From Eleginops maclovinus (Eukaryota > Chordata > Actinopteri > Perciformes > Eleginopidae), in NCBI RefSeq assembly GCF_036324505.1, contig NC_086368.1:23860378-23924377 (forward strand): DNA of 64,000 nt, read 5' to 3'. Below are positions 28,162 through 42,600 of this stretch, one piece after another. The notes under the pieces are model-generated. The model did no database searches. It worked only from the letters and a program-made list of their open reading frames with translations, and had not been told where the DNA came from. A program made the translations under genes and the position numbers. Numbering within the stretch: the stretch's first letter is position 1; each line of letters begins with the position of its first letter.

Positions 28162-31100
28162 CAGCAGAAGATCATTATTAATGTCAACGTTACCTTTACC
28201 ATGAGGCAGAACAACATGCCGCCTCCAAAGAACCTAAACACCCCCATCAGCCTTTTTTTTTTTTTCTCTCTCTTGGTGTCTCAGAGTTGTGTCCAGCATC
28301 TTTAACTAAGTCTGCCGTGTCAGGAGGGGATGTCCACATTACTCCTCTGACATTTCAGTTTCACCGATATGGAAACCAGAAGTGCCCAGATTCCATTTAG
28401 TGTGCAGGGTGCAGAACACGGGGCACCCGCGGGAATCCTAAAGTGGCAGTTCCTCGGCCTGTCATATCCTCTCAGCGAGTAATGAAATCCGTTTGGCTCC
28501 TTCACTCCCAGATCAGCACTGTCCGAGGTTTAGTTTCACTGTTTTAGTGAAATAGATGGATGGAAAAATGTGCAGCAGGTAGCGCAGAAAAGTTGAAATT
28601 TAGATTTTCATTGCTGTCTTTGAACATCACAGCCTTCACTGCAATGATAGAGACTACGTTTAGATGGAAGATATTGCTTAATTAATGCGACGATTCCATT
28701 AAAGTCTCATATTTTACAGTCTTGTTTATTTCAGGATTTTATTAAAAGCTCTACGTCCAACCAGACTCCCACAAAGGCTAGCACACCTCACTGAGTTCTC
28801 CATCGCCTCCTCTTTTAAGTAAGTGCCTCATTAGAGAAATACTTTTCCTCACGGCTTCCTTTAAAGCATAGCTTTGCCGATTTTAGTTCAATTTAGAAAT
28901 CATTACATCCCCACTGCCAGGGTTTTAACGTTGCCCGAAGAAAATTGTTCTCAAACGCCTAAAAGTAGGGAAAGTGTGCTGCTGTATAAAATGGGATCTC
29001 ACACAGACCTTCTTAAAGCTTTTTTTAAGGAGCGTTGACTTTGTGTGTAGAGTCCCGACCAATAAATGAACCCTAACAACACCATCCTCTGTGTCAGCCG
29101 AGCTGTCAGAGGAGCAGCTGGATTCCTTCTCAGCTGAATCTCTTGAAGACAAGTGAACCCTTTGTGTGCTACCTCACTGGATGAAGCTTGAAGTGGGATT
29201 ATCTGGTTATCTGCTTATGCCCTTGATATCTGCCGTGACTTACCCCCAAAAAAAAAGGAACAGAGAGTCTGAGCTGATGATATCACAGAAAAATACAGAA
29301 GAAATTTCTCTGGGATGCCACTGAGGCAAAGGCTAAAGAGAGGGTGCTTCAGGGCACATAAAGATGAATTCCTTTAAATCTTCTGGAAATAAAATGAATC
29401 AGCCGGTGCTTACTACTCAAAGGCAGATTAAAATACATCCTATCTAATTGTAGACAATAGGATTTCATGGAATTTCAATATGTCTACGGCATGTCAACAT
29501 TTAAAGACCTTACGCAACAGGTCATAATAGAATATCAACCATATGAACTTGCCTGAAAAACTCTCCACACCTGAGTATTAATCCATCACTGTGTCCTGTT
29601 TTCACATGGAGAAACTCGGGCTTGGTGTAAAAATGGGCTACCGGCTCAGCGTCCTAAATTTCACTGGGGCCCTGACAGGTTGATGCCATATTTACTGTGT
29701 GAAATATAATGCAATGAGATGTGGCTATTAGAATGGCTGTAGCTCTTTTTGATCAGAGCCCTCTGCTGCACAGAGCTGTCAGCGGAGCAGCGTGACTTTT
29801 TTATTGGGTCGGAGATGCACAGCTCATCGGGGAGCAGGAGGAACGGATAGATGGATCCTGTGGGGCTCCTGAACAAGAGTGCAACACAGACAAGCTCGAT
29901 ACTTCTGGATGTTTCTGCAATGTTGCTTCACTTGTTGTGAAACGAGCCTATACAGTGTGAAAATGGTGTCGAACTCACTCTAAACTTTTGGCCCTCCAGT
30001 CAAATATTTCAAAGTGTGACATTACAATGTTTTACATGTAAAGATTATTTGGAGTTTTGGAGCTGACACAGAAAACTCTTTTATTTTTCGGCATCACAGG
30101 ATCCTTGAAGGATTTCAAAATAGCAATTATTCAAATGATTTTCTATTTTGTTTTTCAGAACAGGTGTTTGGGGCTACATGCAAAAAAAATGGACTTGAAT
30201 TGACTAATGCTGAGAGCTCATTTTTCACTTGCAATGAGGGAGGGAGGCAAAAAATTCTTGAAAGTAATTGGTTTAATCTAGCTTTATTTTAGTACACAGC
30301 TCAATGTAATGATTACTGAATGAGATTAAGAACCATTTGAAGTTGGAACAGGCATACATTTTGCAAAATGATATTTGAATGAGTGGCAGATCTTAACTGA
30401 CAGTATAATACAGTATGTACATGCTTACTATTCAAAAACCATATATATATATACTGTATATGTGTGTGTGTTCTTCTGCTGATGCTATCTCACATTATCT
30501 TTCTGTTCCCGAATTTGCCCTCAGCATCAGCACCGTACTCACCAGCATCACTTTATAAAATATACTTTACACAACGGATCCAGTTTATGTAAGAGCATAA
30601 TATAGTTTGTTTCGAAGCTCAGTTCAAGTTCATCTCATAATAATCCTCAGCCATAAATAGATTATATTTCAGTTATTGATGATAATATTACTCTTTCTAA
30701 CAAACAGTAGCATGAGCAGTGTAATTAACTTTAAGAAGATATCTATCAAGCATGAAAGCTAATGTTAAAAAGCAAGATTTTAAAAAATGACTCATCTGAG
30801 TTGGCATCCGTTACACTGTTGTTTACAATCTCTGTGATTTAATCAGGAGGGGCTTAATTGAAAGATATTAAAGAGAGTATCATTTAATATATTGACAAAG
30901 TGCACAATAGGATGTTGAAAGAAAATGGATTGAGTCAGTGGTAATTAGACTCCAGAGTGGTATTCAGGACAGTTTGAAGTGTGATTGTGTGAGATAGTTA
31001 TTAGTAATCGAAGTATTACTTACAGTACGTGGTGTTTGGTAGCCTCCAGTTTGGAGAACAACAGGAGTTATGGCTCAAAAGCTAAGCAATGCACTCAAAA

Positions 31101-34100
31101 AAATCAATATCAGTTTAAGTGTACGCTGTAATGAGTATTTTTTACCCCTTTACCCTGAAAAAAAACAATCATTTTAACCTGCTGAACCCAAATGTTTCTG
31201 GTCTACCATGCCATTATCAGTTAGATTGTTTGTTAAAGTGTGTGACTTTGGTTAGTTGTATTCACCAAAGTTTTGCCTCAACAGTGCACCAGCACTCCTG
31301 TGCTCTGATAGCTAAAATTATTACTTCTTTTAATGGGGTCTGGTGGCTTTGGCCGGAGCATGAGTCGATACAGTGGCTTCAGTTCCCTTTTAAAAGCGGC
31401 TGTCTGAAGGAAAGGTAAAGCAGTAAAGATATTTTAAGTATGGCATACTACTAAACTAATATAGATTTTTTTTTCGGTGGCCAAAATAGATTTTGTTACG
31501 GCCTCTGCACACAGCAGTATATTTTTTTGATCCTTTGTCGATATTCTGCCAACTGGGGTCGTGCCAACCAGCATCTACAGTATGTAATGCACTGACTATA
31601 AAAAATGACCTTGTATAAAAACCCAATAGATCTAAAATAGAAACTAGACAGTGGTCGAGGCGCTGAAGGAGACAAGAGCAATGGCTGATGACCTGGTTGA
31701 ATGAGATGCTGGGCGGGACTTCTGATGAGCTCATTGGAAGAACCAACTGGGAAGAATGGTTGGCATGGAGACCAAAGTGAGGAGGGTTGCATTGACCTTA
31801 ACACTGAAATGACGACTGACAGCAGAAGTGAAATGAACAGTTTCCGACATAGACAACATGATTGGCTCACAGAAGTTAATTGCTCGATCCGATTGGTTTG
31901 ATTTAGAGAGTGAACGCCCTCAATCCTGAAATCGAATTGGAGGTGGGAACAGACAGAAAGAGAACGAGTTACAAATAGCATTAGCATGAAGACAGTCCAC
32001 CCTTTGTGATCTGTCAGCTTAATTAAACGTATCAGTAGTGAGGTTTCGAAGTGTTCACACAATTGTATACATTATTCATATGTCCCCAATCGCCCAACCC
32101 TAGGGGACTGTTTTTCTTTCTTCCTTCGGTCTCGAAATGAAAGAAAAGCAGAAGTGTAACCACACCTATATATGCACATGCTGTATTTCTTAGGAGGTCA
32201 CCACACATCAGAAAAGCCCGCAGTACGTTCCATTTCTTTGGGGAAAACAGAGAAGAACAAGGGCTGAACCAAATAACAAAGAAATATTGGGCGAGTCCTA
32301 CAGCCCGGCTCCGGCTCCATTGTGCCAGCTGACATTGACGGAAGCCCCGAGCCTTCCTATATGAGGAACGTCTAATATCTCGCGGGCTGCTGATGACTGT
32401 GCCCTTTCTTCCCCTTTTCCCCATTGTGTCCAATCCACAGATTCGATTTACAGGCCTTTAAAAACGAGTCAAACTTTTATTGCTCTGCTCAATGAACAGA
32501 ACACCACCGAAATGAAATATAGGACGAACAAGGCAGACATATTTTACTTTAAAGTTTTACTCACTTCTAATGTCACAGCTGGTACACAGTGTGGGGTCAG
32601 GCTTTCATTGTTTCAGCTCCATTTTGCTCCGGCTGTTACAGTTTATTTGACTATTTTCACAGTGGAAATGGACAGCCGTTTTAAAAGGAGAGTGATAGAT
32701 ATAGAAGATGGTCATGAAAAAAAGGTTATATGAAAAAGGTTTTTTGATCATTTCCCCACATTTTGCCCTTGTCTCATCCGTCTCTCTTCCCCAGATTAAT
32801 TGCATAAAAAACCCAAGGCCTCAGCAGGAAATGTAACTCCATACATATATTAATATCAGACAAGATGCCAATAACCCAGAGTCATGATGTATTAAGTTAA
32901 TTCACTTAAGGTGATGCAAGTGGATGAAAACAGTTTAAAAGCTACCTCTGACGGCACGCTACATTATGTATAAAAGATAATTATTCACAACTCAAATTGC
33001 ATAAATATGGAGAAATGATTGTAAGAGCAGCAGACGATCCTTGCCCAGGGGCACTACATTTTATATATACAGTGCTGTAAGTTAGTAATGCATAAATGTA
33101 TGGGGAGGAATAGGTGTGAATTGGTTGGTAAACTGCAGGTAGTGAGCAGTAAACACATCTCATCACCTCTCATGGCGGCGTTTTTCGTGAACTCATTGAT
33201 CTGCTCAGTAGTAGAGGAGGGACAGCTAAATCACACAGGGGAAATCATCTTTGACCTAAAATGTCACCAGTGGATTTTTCTCCTTCGTAAAATGGGCAGG
33301 GGGAAATGAATGTTAAGGGAAGAGGACAGCCTTGAGAGGATTGTCAACATGGATTTCCTGGATTAGTGTTTAGGGGCAGCGGTGCAGAGTGACTGGAGCT
33401 GCGTTAGTGGCTACGAAAAAGGTAATTAATTAAAATGTTTGTAACTCGCCCTGCCCCGTCTGATAACGCCAGTTCTGATGTACTGAGGGAGGGGGATATC
33501 TGAGCGGCCCCTGCTCAGAAACTCCTTTCATTAGAGCAGGCGTTATCAAGGCCTTTGCATCTTTTCTGCACATCTTATGTGCCTCTTCTGAAAATGCAAG
33601 ACCATGTTTCTTAACAGTCACTACAACCTCTACCACTTAAGTTTCATCCTATTAAAGTCCAGAGCAGTCAATTTACCAGCATGCTTTAACAGATGAGTCA
33701 GACTTAGCGGGAGATTGGAGCTGATTGCGCCCTTGTTCTGTTCATTTGCACAGGCCGCGGTTAATTGACTCCTGAGCAGCGATCCGTTGGACACACACTA
33801 TCTGCTGGCAGCCTCTTCCTGACGCTGCTCACTGCAGGGAACAAAAGAACAGCGATTGTTTAAACAAATTGATTGCTTTTCTCCGTATCATATGTGCAGC
33901 TACTTGTTGGTGTGAAACAGCGATAGAGAGAAAGTTATGTGTTTGGGTCTGCTGCAGAGATAATGAACAGGAAGAGGAACAAGAAGATGAGATTGGCGGC
34001 AGAAAAGTAAGAGAAAGATTGATGTGGATAGCAGAATGAGCTTAATGTAAGCCAGCAATTGATTCATAGCACTATAAAAGGAGAAAGTATGCAATGAATG

Positions 34101-35561
34101 TCTAATGAGAGTCTAATTCTGGAATGATGCATAGGCTGCTGCAGCTTCTTATCTTACCAGTTGTTGCACAAGAGGCAAGGACATGCAGATAAAACGGAAA
34201 AAATGTTGCATCTTCTTTTTTGAAGATGTTACCTACACTTTCAGCCCTGAAAAAGGATTTTAAAACAAACCTAGATGAACCAACATAAGTCATTTGGACT
34301 TTCAGGCAACTCATGATTAGACAGTTTTGATGACTGTGATCAGTGTGGCATGAACCCAAGTGGGGAAATTAAATTAAACAAGTAAGAAGCAACTCATGCA
34401 GCTCTTTACTGTGTCTTATACATATATAGCTTCACAAATGTGACTCATGATGCAAATTATTGGCCAAGACTTGAACTGCAACTGTATATTATTACAGTGT
34501 GGGACGAGATGCTTTTCTTTTTATATATAGTAATATTAGAGGGTGATTGTAAATCTGTGGTTGCTACGTATCACTCGTTTTGCTCACATTTTATTGGGGA
34601 ACTGCTGAAAGATGTCTAGTAGGAGTTGGTCTCACACAATTAATTTAATTGCTAGCACATACATGTTGCCATGGTTACAAAATGACCCCATTTATATATG
34701 CTTCACATTGCTATACAGAGACCAGAGATCACCATCGCAAGGGGGCTCACATTCATTTTGGGTTAATGCTGGAATAACAAATTTAGCAGAATAATATCAT
34801 ATGCTTTCTTTAACAGAAAGAATTGCTCTGCACCAGATTCAGGTTGGAGTTCGGTTCAATACAGTTTAACACATGGTTTTCAAACCAACTGAATGGAAAT
34901 GACAAATCAGATTTCTGAAGGGGAAAGATTTTTACTGTAGGTTGTCCACTTTTTTTCCCAAGCTATGAGGCTGCATAACCCATCAAATATACTCCGTTAA
35001 AAGTGAACACAGCGCTGTGTATAAAAGGCTGAGGAGGGACTTCAGCTCATTTCATTCTGTTGCTGTAACATTCAGTTCAGTACAAGACTGTCTTATTCGA
35101 GCACTGTACACGAGGTTAATGGCTGAGCAGCCTATTATTTACATCTGAGTGGGCAGCTTATTATTTTTTTCCCCGTGACTTTTATAGTCTTTTAATAAGA
35201 CTTCAAATAGATAGCCTCTGTTACTGGGCATTGCAGTCACGAATGAGAAAGGTCCACTGCTAAAAGGTTCAGTATAGTATATTCAAATTAAAGATATATT
35301 TGTTCACACCTCTGCCGCCTAAATTAACTGTACTAAAAAGAAATGTGCACCAGGGTTTGTTTTGACAGAATCAAGGAGATTAGGTGTGAAAGCCCCCTAA
35401 ACCTTCATCAGAGCGGTTACAGGATTCTTTCCTTCAATTTTACAAAAACTGTTGACTTCAACGTGATGTACTGTAGTTTCCTCTCTTGCTTTAAAACAGC
35501 CTACAATTTACAGTAATCGGAGAGTGTGGGATGTCACAGATGGAGCTCTGCAGACCCTTGC
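28162..35561. other. Intergenic; no gene seen
   Basis: 7.4 kb of mostly unique-looking AT-rich DNA. Small patches: a T run at 28253-28265 and an alternating AT/GT patch at 30442-30470. 32830-33010 has a run of short AT-rich motifs that could be a conserved element but is unproven. The longest open frame (31496-32062, - strand) has no recognisable domain. Confidence 0.45.
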
Positions 35562-35915
35562 CTAAAGGGGACATAATATGCTCATTTCAGGTTCATATTT
35601 GTATCTACTGTGACATTTTGACATGCTGTAAAGTGTTTTAAACCAACCCTTTAAACCCTTTTTCTGAAACCAGAGGCCAGTCTGCTCTGATTGGTTACCT
35701 GACCACTGTTGTGATTAGTCAAACACATAGAGATGTCCCGCCCCTTAGCCTTATCACGTACAATGTGTCGGAGCTGTAACCAATAGAAGCATGAGTGTAA
35801 TATAGTGATGTCACTATATTACCGAAGTAAACAAAGGAGTCCAATGGAGGTTATTCAGACAGGGTGGGGGTGGGGGACTTGGTGTGTGGTTAGCAGATCA
35901 TTTACAACCAAAATG
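35562..35915 (+). mobile_element. TTAA-type dispersed element, family copy D (right end lost)
   Basis: It starts 'ctaaaggggacataatatgc' and matches copies B and C through 'ttctgaaaccagagg', 'tctgctctgattggtta', 'agatgtcccgccccttagcc' and 'gtaaacaaaggagtccaatg'. It reaches 'gcagatcatttacaacc' and then diverges before the usual right terminus. It carries ATTGG at 35690-35694, CCAAT at 35780-35784 and TGATGTCA at 35806-35813. Confidence 0.65.
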
Positions 35916-36289
35916 CAATGGTTAAAGTTGACAGAGGAGCCAGTGACAGGTGAAGCAGGCCCTTTTGGCCAAGAACACCAAAGTAACCATGGCAATGCAG
36001 CATGAACACACAGCTCCAAAAGCCTGAAAACTCACAGTTCCCCCTCCATCATTATTTTGCCGTGGATATGCCAGCTGGAGAAAGAGCCACGGAGTAGACT
36101 TCAAAACAGTAACACATCTTGTAGAGTAGAACTGAATGATGCTGGAATCGATGTATTCGTGCTGAGTCCAAACGCTCCCCACTTCTTTCTCTAACACAAA
36201 GCATATCCAACACCGCTTAGTGACTCGCAATTTTGGAAGCACCACATTGGATTTCACTCATAAATGTTTTAAAATCCAGCAATATTTAT
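35916..36289. other. Possible further repeat sequence
   Basis: It follows copy D and includes 'gtgactcgcaattttggaag' and 'attggatttcactcataaat', which look like dispersed-repeat sequence. I found no second copy in the window. Confidence 0.25.
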
Positions 36290-36540
36290 GATCATCCACT
36301 TTTATGGCTAATCTATAGCAGAACCATTAGGCATGCATTAGTGAGTGAAGTATATTTGACCTAATCCTGGTCCTCATTGAGAAGTCAATAGCCTGCATTA
36401 AGCCTGCCTAAATAAAAACTATGGCCTGGCAATGTTTTTGCGCGAGTCATTTAAGTACCTCTTTCAAGACCCTCTCCATCCACTCCCTGCTAATTGGGAC
36501 ATTTATAACTGCAACATGATCCCTCTTTGACTTTTTTATA
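36290..36540. promoter_or_regulatory. Possible conserved non-coding element
   Basis: Repeat-free, moderately AT-rich, with motifs such as ccattaggcatgcattagtg and ctgctaattgggacattta. No frame. Regulatory role unproven. Confidence 0.15.
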
Positions 36541-38479
36541 CCTCAGAATCATGGAGGAAGATGCAGGAGATGGGGAAGCGGAGAAATGAAGAAAGGTAAA
36601 TTAGGAGCAGACGTTTACAGTAAAGGGAAAAGTGACTACGCCTCTATGGCCAGTCCCCTCCTCAGTAGTCCCATGAGAATGGGTATCCATCGAATTACCT
36701 CTCCTTCAAATGACCCTTATATTTATGAGTTTGAACATTACTTGAGCTGTAGCTGGATAAAATCCTCCAAATCAATGTTTTTCATAATTACATCAAAGCA
36801 AGAAGCAAAACTGGATTAGTGGCGCCATGGCAGCTCTATGAAAACAGCCTAATAGGCAATTTGGTGTCCAACTGGGTGCACTTCTAAGGTACAGGCTCAA
36901 ATAGGAGTATTACTCTTTTCAAATGCCACTGTGTTCCTTCCTGTTTTGCTTACTTCTGAGTCACGCTGCAAATAACAAAAGGCTCAATCCAAGTATTCAT
37001 GATGGAAAGATGAAATTTCTGGTTTTACTCTTGAGTAGAAGACGCCTACCGGCGTGGTTCCACCTTCTCAGTTTTGACAGCTGGCTGGTAGAAACCAAGA
37101 CTTCTGCAGCACCGTAGCTTTGGGCGTACATGCTGTGTTTCTGAGATAAATGGGCATGTGTGGAAGAGGTTCCAGAACCCTCCACCTCCTTTGTCACCTA
37201 GTCAAACTCTCAGGCGCTGTTCTGGATCAGCTGTCTGGCTGAGGTGAATGAAGACATGGGGGATGGGACGGATGTCAGGAAACTGTTCCCAGCAGCCTTC
37301 AGCCACTGCGGCTTATCACATCATGTGTAGTATATCTTCACTGCTCTCATCACACCTGGGATTTATTTAGAAGAACGAAGAAAACCTGGCCCAATTGCCT
37401 CAGTCCAACCAATATGTTTCACATGGCTGTCTCTTAAGAAAACGCACCTATAGGTCTCAGTTACAGCAACATTGTAAAGGCAGGCTAATGAAAGGAGACA
37501 CATTTAACAGATTAAAATGCAAATCACATTTGCATATTCCCCCAAGCTTTTAAATGTGTTTTCCGAAAAGGTTTTAAGTGGTTTGAGATGTTACATGTCT
37601 ACAATTTGCATCCAATTTATTGACATATTGACCCATGAAAATCACATGCAAATGGGATCAGTTGCACTGAGGTTAAGTGAGCGTTCTTGGCAGTGGGTAA
37701 GAACTTTACGGCACACAAATAGCAAACGGATGGCTGGACGTGGCCCGCTTGAGTCCCTCTTTTTCTCTCCCTCTCACTCCTCTTCCTCAATAACTCAGCT
37801 TTGGCATGAATATAAATGGAGACCGGTGAAGAGCAGGGACCGGGTGCCGGTGAATGGCTTTCTGCTCGGCCTCCGACAGCAGCGTTCCCCTAATGGGTTC
37901 AGCCTGACTGGATTCAATCATGTCCCCTGATACCCTCTGAAGAGGATGCAAATTGTCAATCAGACCGCTCCCCCCTCCACTCACGCTGCCCCGTCTTATC
38001 CTGCTGTCTTCACCTCGTTCCCTGTGATCATCTTACCATCATTCACCTTGCTTCTACTACATATTAGCCACACCTCCCGCTTTCCTGTCAGGCCCGTCTC
38101 CATCTGCCTTGAACATATTGACATGAACTGCATCCAGAAATAATGAGTGTGGAGAAGGTCACGTACATGCAAAATTCATCAATTCACAGCGATTCCAGCT
38201 ATAAAGAGAACGTCCCTTGTCTAGGATGCATTTTTTAGTGTTTGTGCTGCTCATAAAGGTCTCTGGCATTTTAACTAATAAAAGCATCCCTTTTTTCTGA
38301 TAATGGGGAGATAAACAGGAGATACTACGTGGGCATTTCTAATACTTTCATTCAAGAGTAACAGGTCCATTTACTCAACAAACAATGGACAGCCTCGTAA
38401 AAATGAAAGAAGATAATTGTGTTTTTGTTTAATCCAGCCACTTTTAGGCAAACAGCAACAACTAGGAAGGGTTGGCATT
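36541..38479. other. Intergenic, nothing recognised
   Basis: 37740-37990 is more GC-rich than average and repeat-free, but gives no convincing exon. Confidence 0.4.
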
Positions 38480-38720
38480 TTTTGATTTGTTAAAGGTTAA
38501 TGTATTTATTGGATTGCCTCATAATGCAATCATATTTCATTAGCCTCATGTAAAAGCAATCAGACTGTGAAAGCTCTTGCTCGGGGGCAGAAACAATGAG
38601 TAGAAAATTAAACATATTTTCACAGCGGATGACAACTTAATACACCCTGTGGGCTACAGGTGCATACAGCTTTCCTGGAAATAGAGGCACTTTTTCATTA
38701 GGTTCATTAGTTTGTGCCAC
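38480..38720. promoter_or_regulatory. Possible conserved non-coding element
   Basis: Contains cctcataatgcaatcatatt, tcattagcctcatgtaaaag and caatcagactgtgaaagctc, with several ATTA, TGCAAT and AATCA cores close together and no repeat similarity. Enhancer role is a guess from composition. Confidence 0.2.
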
Positions 38721-39675
38721 ACAATAGGAAAAACACATGTGGAGGATCCCTGTGGCCTAATGTCCCAGACAAATCCCTGTCACTGAAAATGATGGATTCC
38801 CAGCTAGCCATCAAAGCCCATATTGGGGATTGAGGGTCAAATGTGGCTGCTATGATGTCTCTATTGCTAATAAAACTGCTGTTCTATATTTTTTGTGAAA
38901 TAAAATGCTCTTTAAATGTATGGGTTCTCCTTTTAGGATATATGTGTGTAATCTAACCATGGCAGGTAGGGTTTAGTGTGAGCTTAGACCTTATAACTTT
39001 TAAGCCCCCATGAATAGCACCGGGTGTTGAAGTACATTTCTCATAGTGGCCAAATGGTGGCACCTTAACTTCCGTGTCGGTCACATGTTACCATTGGTCC
39101 CAACATACTTTTTACCCAATGACGTACAACAGGAAAGAAACGTCTGGAAATCAAATCAAATCCAGAGCTATTTTCCCACTCCGTTCAGTGACTATTCCGA
39201 AACCAGACGTGACGTAACGTGCACATGCTCTTTAGATAAAGTTATGTCCAAACTGAATTAGTTTGGAAGATTGCTGGGAGATCCTTGGAAGTTAGACTCA
39301 AGAGTCAGGCCATTTTGGCTTCATGTGCCCATTCAACAACAGGGCCCCGCCTCAAATGCTCTTCGTACATCCATTATAACTACAGATAACTTGCAGTCTT
39401 TTTCTCTTGCTGTTTGTTATAAATGATAAACTGGTTTTGTTTCCATCATTTCACAGCTCACACTGTCAGTCACCACAGTTCTATTCACCGGCTTTCCTCC
39501 ACGACACACAACAAAGTTGAAATAGAACAAAATGGTGCCGCCATGATCGATTACAGGGGGGGGATGCACTGCAATTAGCAGTGATGAATTGCAAGGCTCT
39601 TTAGATACTCTGTAAATAATTGATTTTAAAACGAAACATCAGATGTAGGCATTCCAAAACTACAAGCATCAGTGT
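38721..39675. repeat. Partly repeat-like intergenic DNA
   Basis: 39000-39260 ('ccatgaatagcaccgggtgt', 'agtggccaaatggtggcacc') resembles a fish dispersed repeat. Limits and class uncertain. An 8-G run lies at 39556-39563. Confidence 0.3.
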
Positions 39676-42600
39676 CAGGAGGTGATATATGGAGACCCAG
39701 TTAAGAGCCCATTTCCCTCCCTTTCCACCGGGGAGTAGAGGCCGCAGTAAATAACAGCTACAGCGCCAGAGGGAGAAAAGGAGCGAGTGAAGAAACTCCC
39801 CTGTACTCTCACCACCTTTCTCTGCTTCTTACTTTTTTGCCACTTTTTTGCATTTTCGCCTGCTTCCCTTAGCCCATCTTTCCTCTGCAAGTCTCAATCT
39901 CGTTTGGCTTTCTTGCCCTCTCAATCCTGCTCCTTTCATTCCTGCGTGCCTGGCGGACGATTGCTGAAAGGAAGGTGGAATTGGATGCCTCCTTCACAGA
40001 GCTTCCCTTTGAGACTTGTAGGAGATTTTGCTTTTGCTGGAGTGAGTTGTTACAGCTCACTAGCTCATCGTCATCCAAAACATCAACTGTCTTTCACAGT
40101 CAGCCGTGGTCCTTAAGAGTTCAAAGCATTCCGGACAACAAACATGCTTCTATCACACCCTTTACAGGATATATTTCCTTTTAAACACAATGCATTTCTC
40201 TAAGACAAACACAAAGGCTTTCCCTTGATGAGTTTCATTTCCTGTTACATGCAGCATCCTCCTTTAGTCCTGTCCTGGATTCAATTGCTATCGTTGTTAT
40301 CTAGATTTGGTGAGTCACTCTAGCAGATGTGTGTTCCATAATGCTGCTTTCAAGTATAGCTGAGTCATCCCTAGTACCACTCAATGAAGAGCTCTGACTC
40401 GCTCTCCAACTCCAGTGAATCGTATTGGAAAAACCAATTCTTCGTGGGAGGAACTCTGGGTCTTTGGCATTCTGCAACGGCTACATTTCTTTTCCTCAGG
40501 GCTTCACTGCCACTTTTAACAGATCATAATTGTCGGTAGAGGGAAAATGCCGAACACCCTTGTGTCACTAGCTGACGTAAAAGGTTACTTCAGACCCTCT
40601 ATTATACCGTGACCTGCTGAACCAATTGTACACAAGGAGGCGGCGTCTGACAACTCCCCGTTCCCTCCCCATCTCTCCACAGCAAAGCAACAGGGGGTTT
40701 AATCCGTTACCAGAGTCTGAAGCCGTCTCTTTTCTTATCTCCCTCTTTTTCTGCTTCTCTGTGAGTGACGGTCAGGAGACTTGAGCAGCCAGACAGGTCA
40801 AAGGTGAGCGAGCAGAATAATCCCTTTATGAAACCCTCCTCCCTCAGTGAAGTAAAGCTAGCGTAAGGAAGGTCAGTGTGTAGGCTCTGTCCCTCCGCAG
40901 CATCAGCCACATATTGTACTGCTCTATTCACTCTCTTACCTTGAGAAGCACACAACTGGCTTATCGCCCTGGAATTGGCTGTGCGGCATGAATACAGCGG
41001 AGGAGAGAAGCCAGACGAATGTTTGAATGGGGATCGAGTGTGAATGCCTTACCTGTTTCACTTTATCCGTCAGCCAGTTCTCTCCATCCTCTATCTCTTG
41101 TTTCTCTCCTACTTTTATCACAACCTTTTCTTCAGCACATTCTATAACTGTATATGAAGCGAATTGATTCTTCCCGTGTGTTTTTAAAGCGGAAACTGAC
41201 TCTTATTGAAAGAGATCATGGCCTTTTGTACGGGTCAGCTTAGGATCAAACCCGTTCCACTGCACTGCTTCGAGGTGTATGCAGGAGAAATCCTTAGAGA
41301 AAACATTTCAGTGACTCTCAACTTGCCCAAGGCTAGCTTCACATTTAAGGCGTTAACACTTCGCTCAGTCTGCGATTATTCCCCAGATCTGATGTGTGTC
41401 GTTTTCTTTTTCCCCATTAAAATCCTTACATGTAACCCTGTTAGAAACACCACAAAAAAGGTTGCATTTGCAAGACAGGTGTTTGGTAAACAATCACAGT
41501 GGTGCAAAGCAAGTCAGCAGTAGAGGGGCCCCAATGTGGAGGGTTTAACGGAGGAAGAGTCCCACAAAACTTTAGGATGTCCATGTTCAGGGGTATTTTC
41601 TAAATCTCTGTCAAGTGTGTTGCCCTTTTTTTTGTAAAGCCGGAAATCAGTTGTGTTTTTTCTTTGTGATTATTTTGTCTCACATTTTGTATCCGTACAG
41701 ATTTTGGTTTATTTATAGCTTGTGTGTTTGAGTGATATTTTTTAGGTGAATGCCTAACACTTTGGGCCCCTGGGCCTGTGCCCAAGCATCCATGCTTGAA
41801 GGTAAAAACAAAAACTTTTGGTTCACTTTCATGGCTCTCATCAGCATCATTTCCACACAGCAGGAAAGTTAGTGCCTGGCTGGTGAACACAGGAGAGCTT
41901 TTAGAGGCAGATATTTCCCTCAGGAGATGTAGGAGACATAAACAGAGATCAACGGAGAGTCTTCAAATGAGTGGGAATGCTGGTCGTCTGGATACGTAAA
42001 TAAGCAAACTGTGAGTGAACATACAGTTTCATCTTGTTATTATGTTGACGTCTTGTTTACAGCTTGATGCAATACCCCCCAGGTGGCCAACCAATCAATT
42101 AATGCAGGATTAAAAATCAACACTAGCAATTGGATGAGGAAATAATGTAAAATGCAGTTTTTGCTTGGTTGCTTATTATCGATCGTTTTCAACATAAAGC
42201 AATTTCTACCAAAAAGGTTCAAAGACGGAGGCTCTGCATGTTAGTCTCATTGTATTGTAAAAGCCAAATAGAGTTTATTCTTTAATAGATTATTATCATC
42301 AAAAAATCCCAATCTGCAAAAATCAAGCAGATAATTCATTAACTCTCACTCCTTGTGCACTTTGTGATCAGTAGAAATCATGTTGAGGAACATAGACAGC
42401 TGTCATTCTGACAAAGCATTGATCAACTACATATCTGCCCTATTTCCATTTGAAAAGGGAAATGCAGTGGGTGCAGGGGGGGGGGGGGGGTTGTCTCCTT
42501 GTTTTGATCATCATTATTCTCTTTATCACACTTTTTCTTCTCTCAGTGAGTCCCCTGTCTCATCAGTTTAATAGTAGTGTATTGAGCAAAGCATTTCCAC

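Noticed and set aside
31496..32062. 188-codon open frame on the - strand
   Set aside because: Longest frame in the window but without recognisable domain, splice signals or promoter. An ORF of this length can arise by chance in 64 kb read in six frames.
40683..40803. Exon-like segment on the + strand between CTCTCCACAG and AAAG|GTGAGC
   Set aside because: I found no usable coding frame across it and cannot tie it to the TAFA transcript. Kept only as a possible leader exon in a finding.
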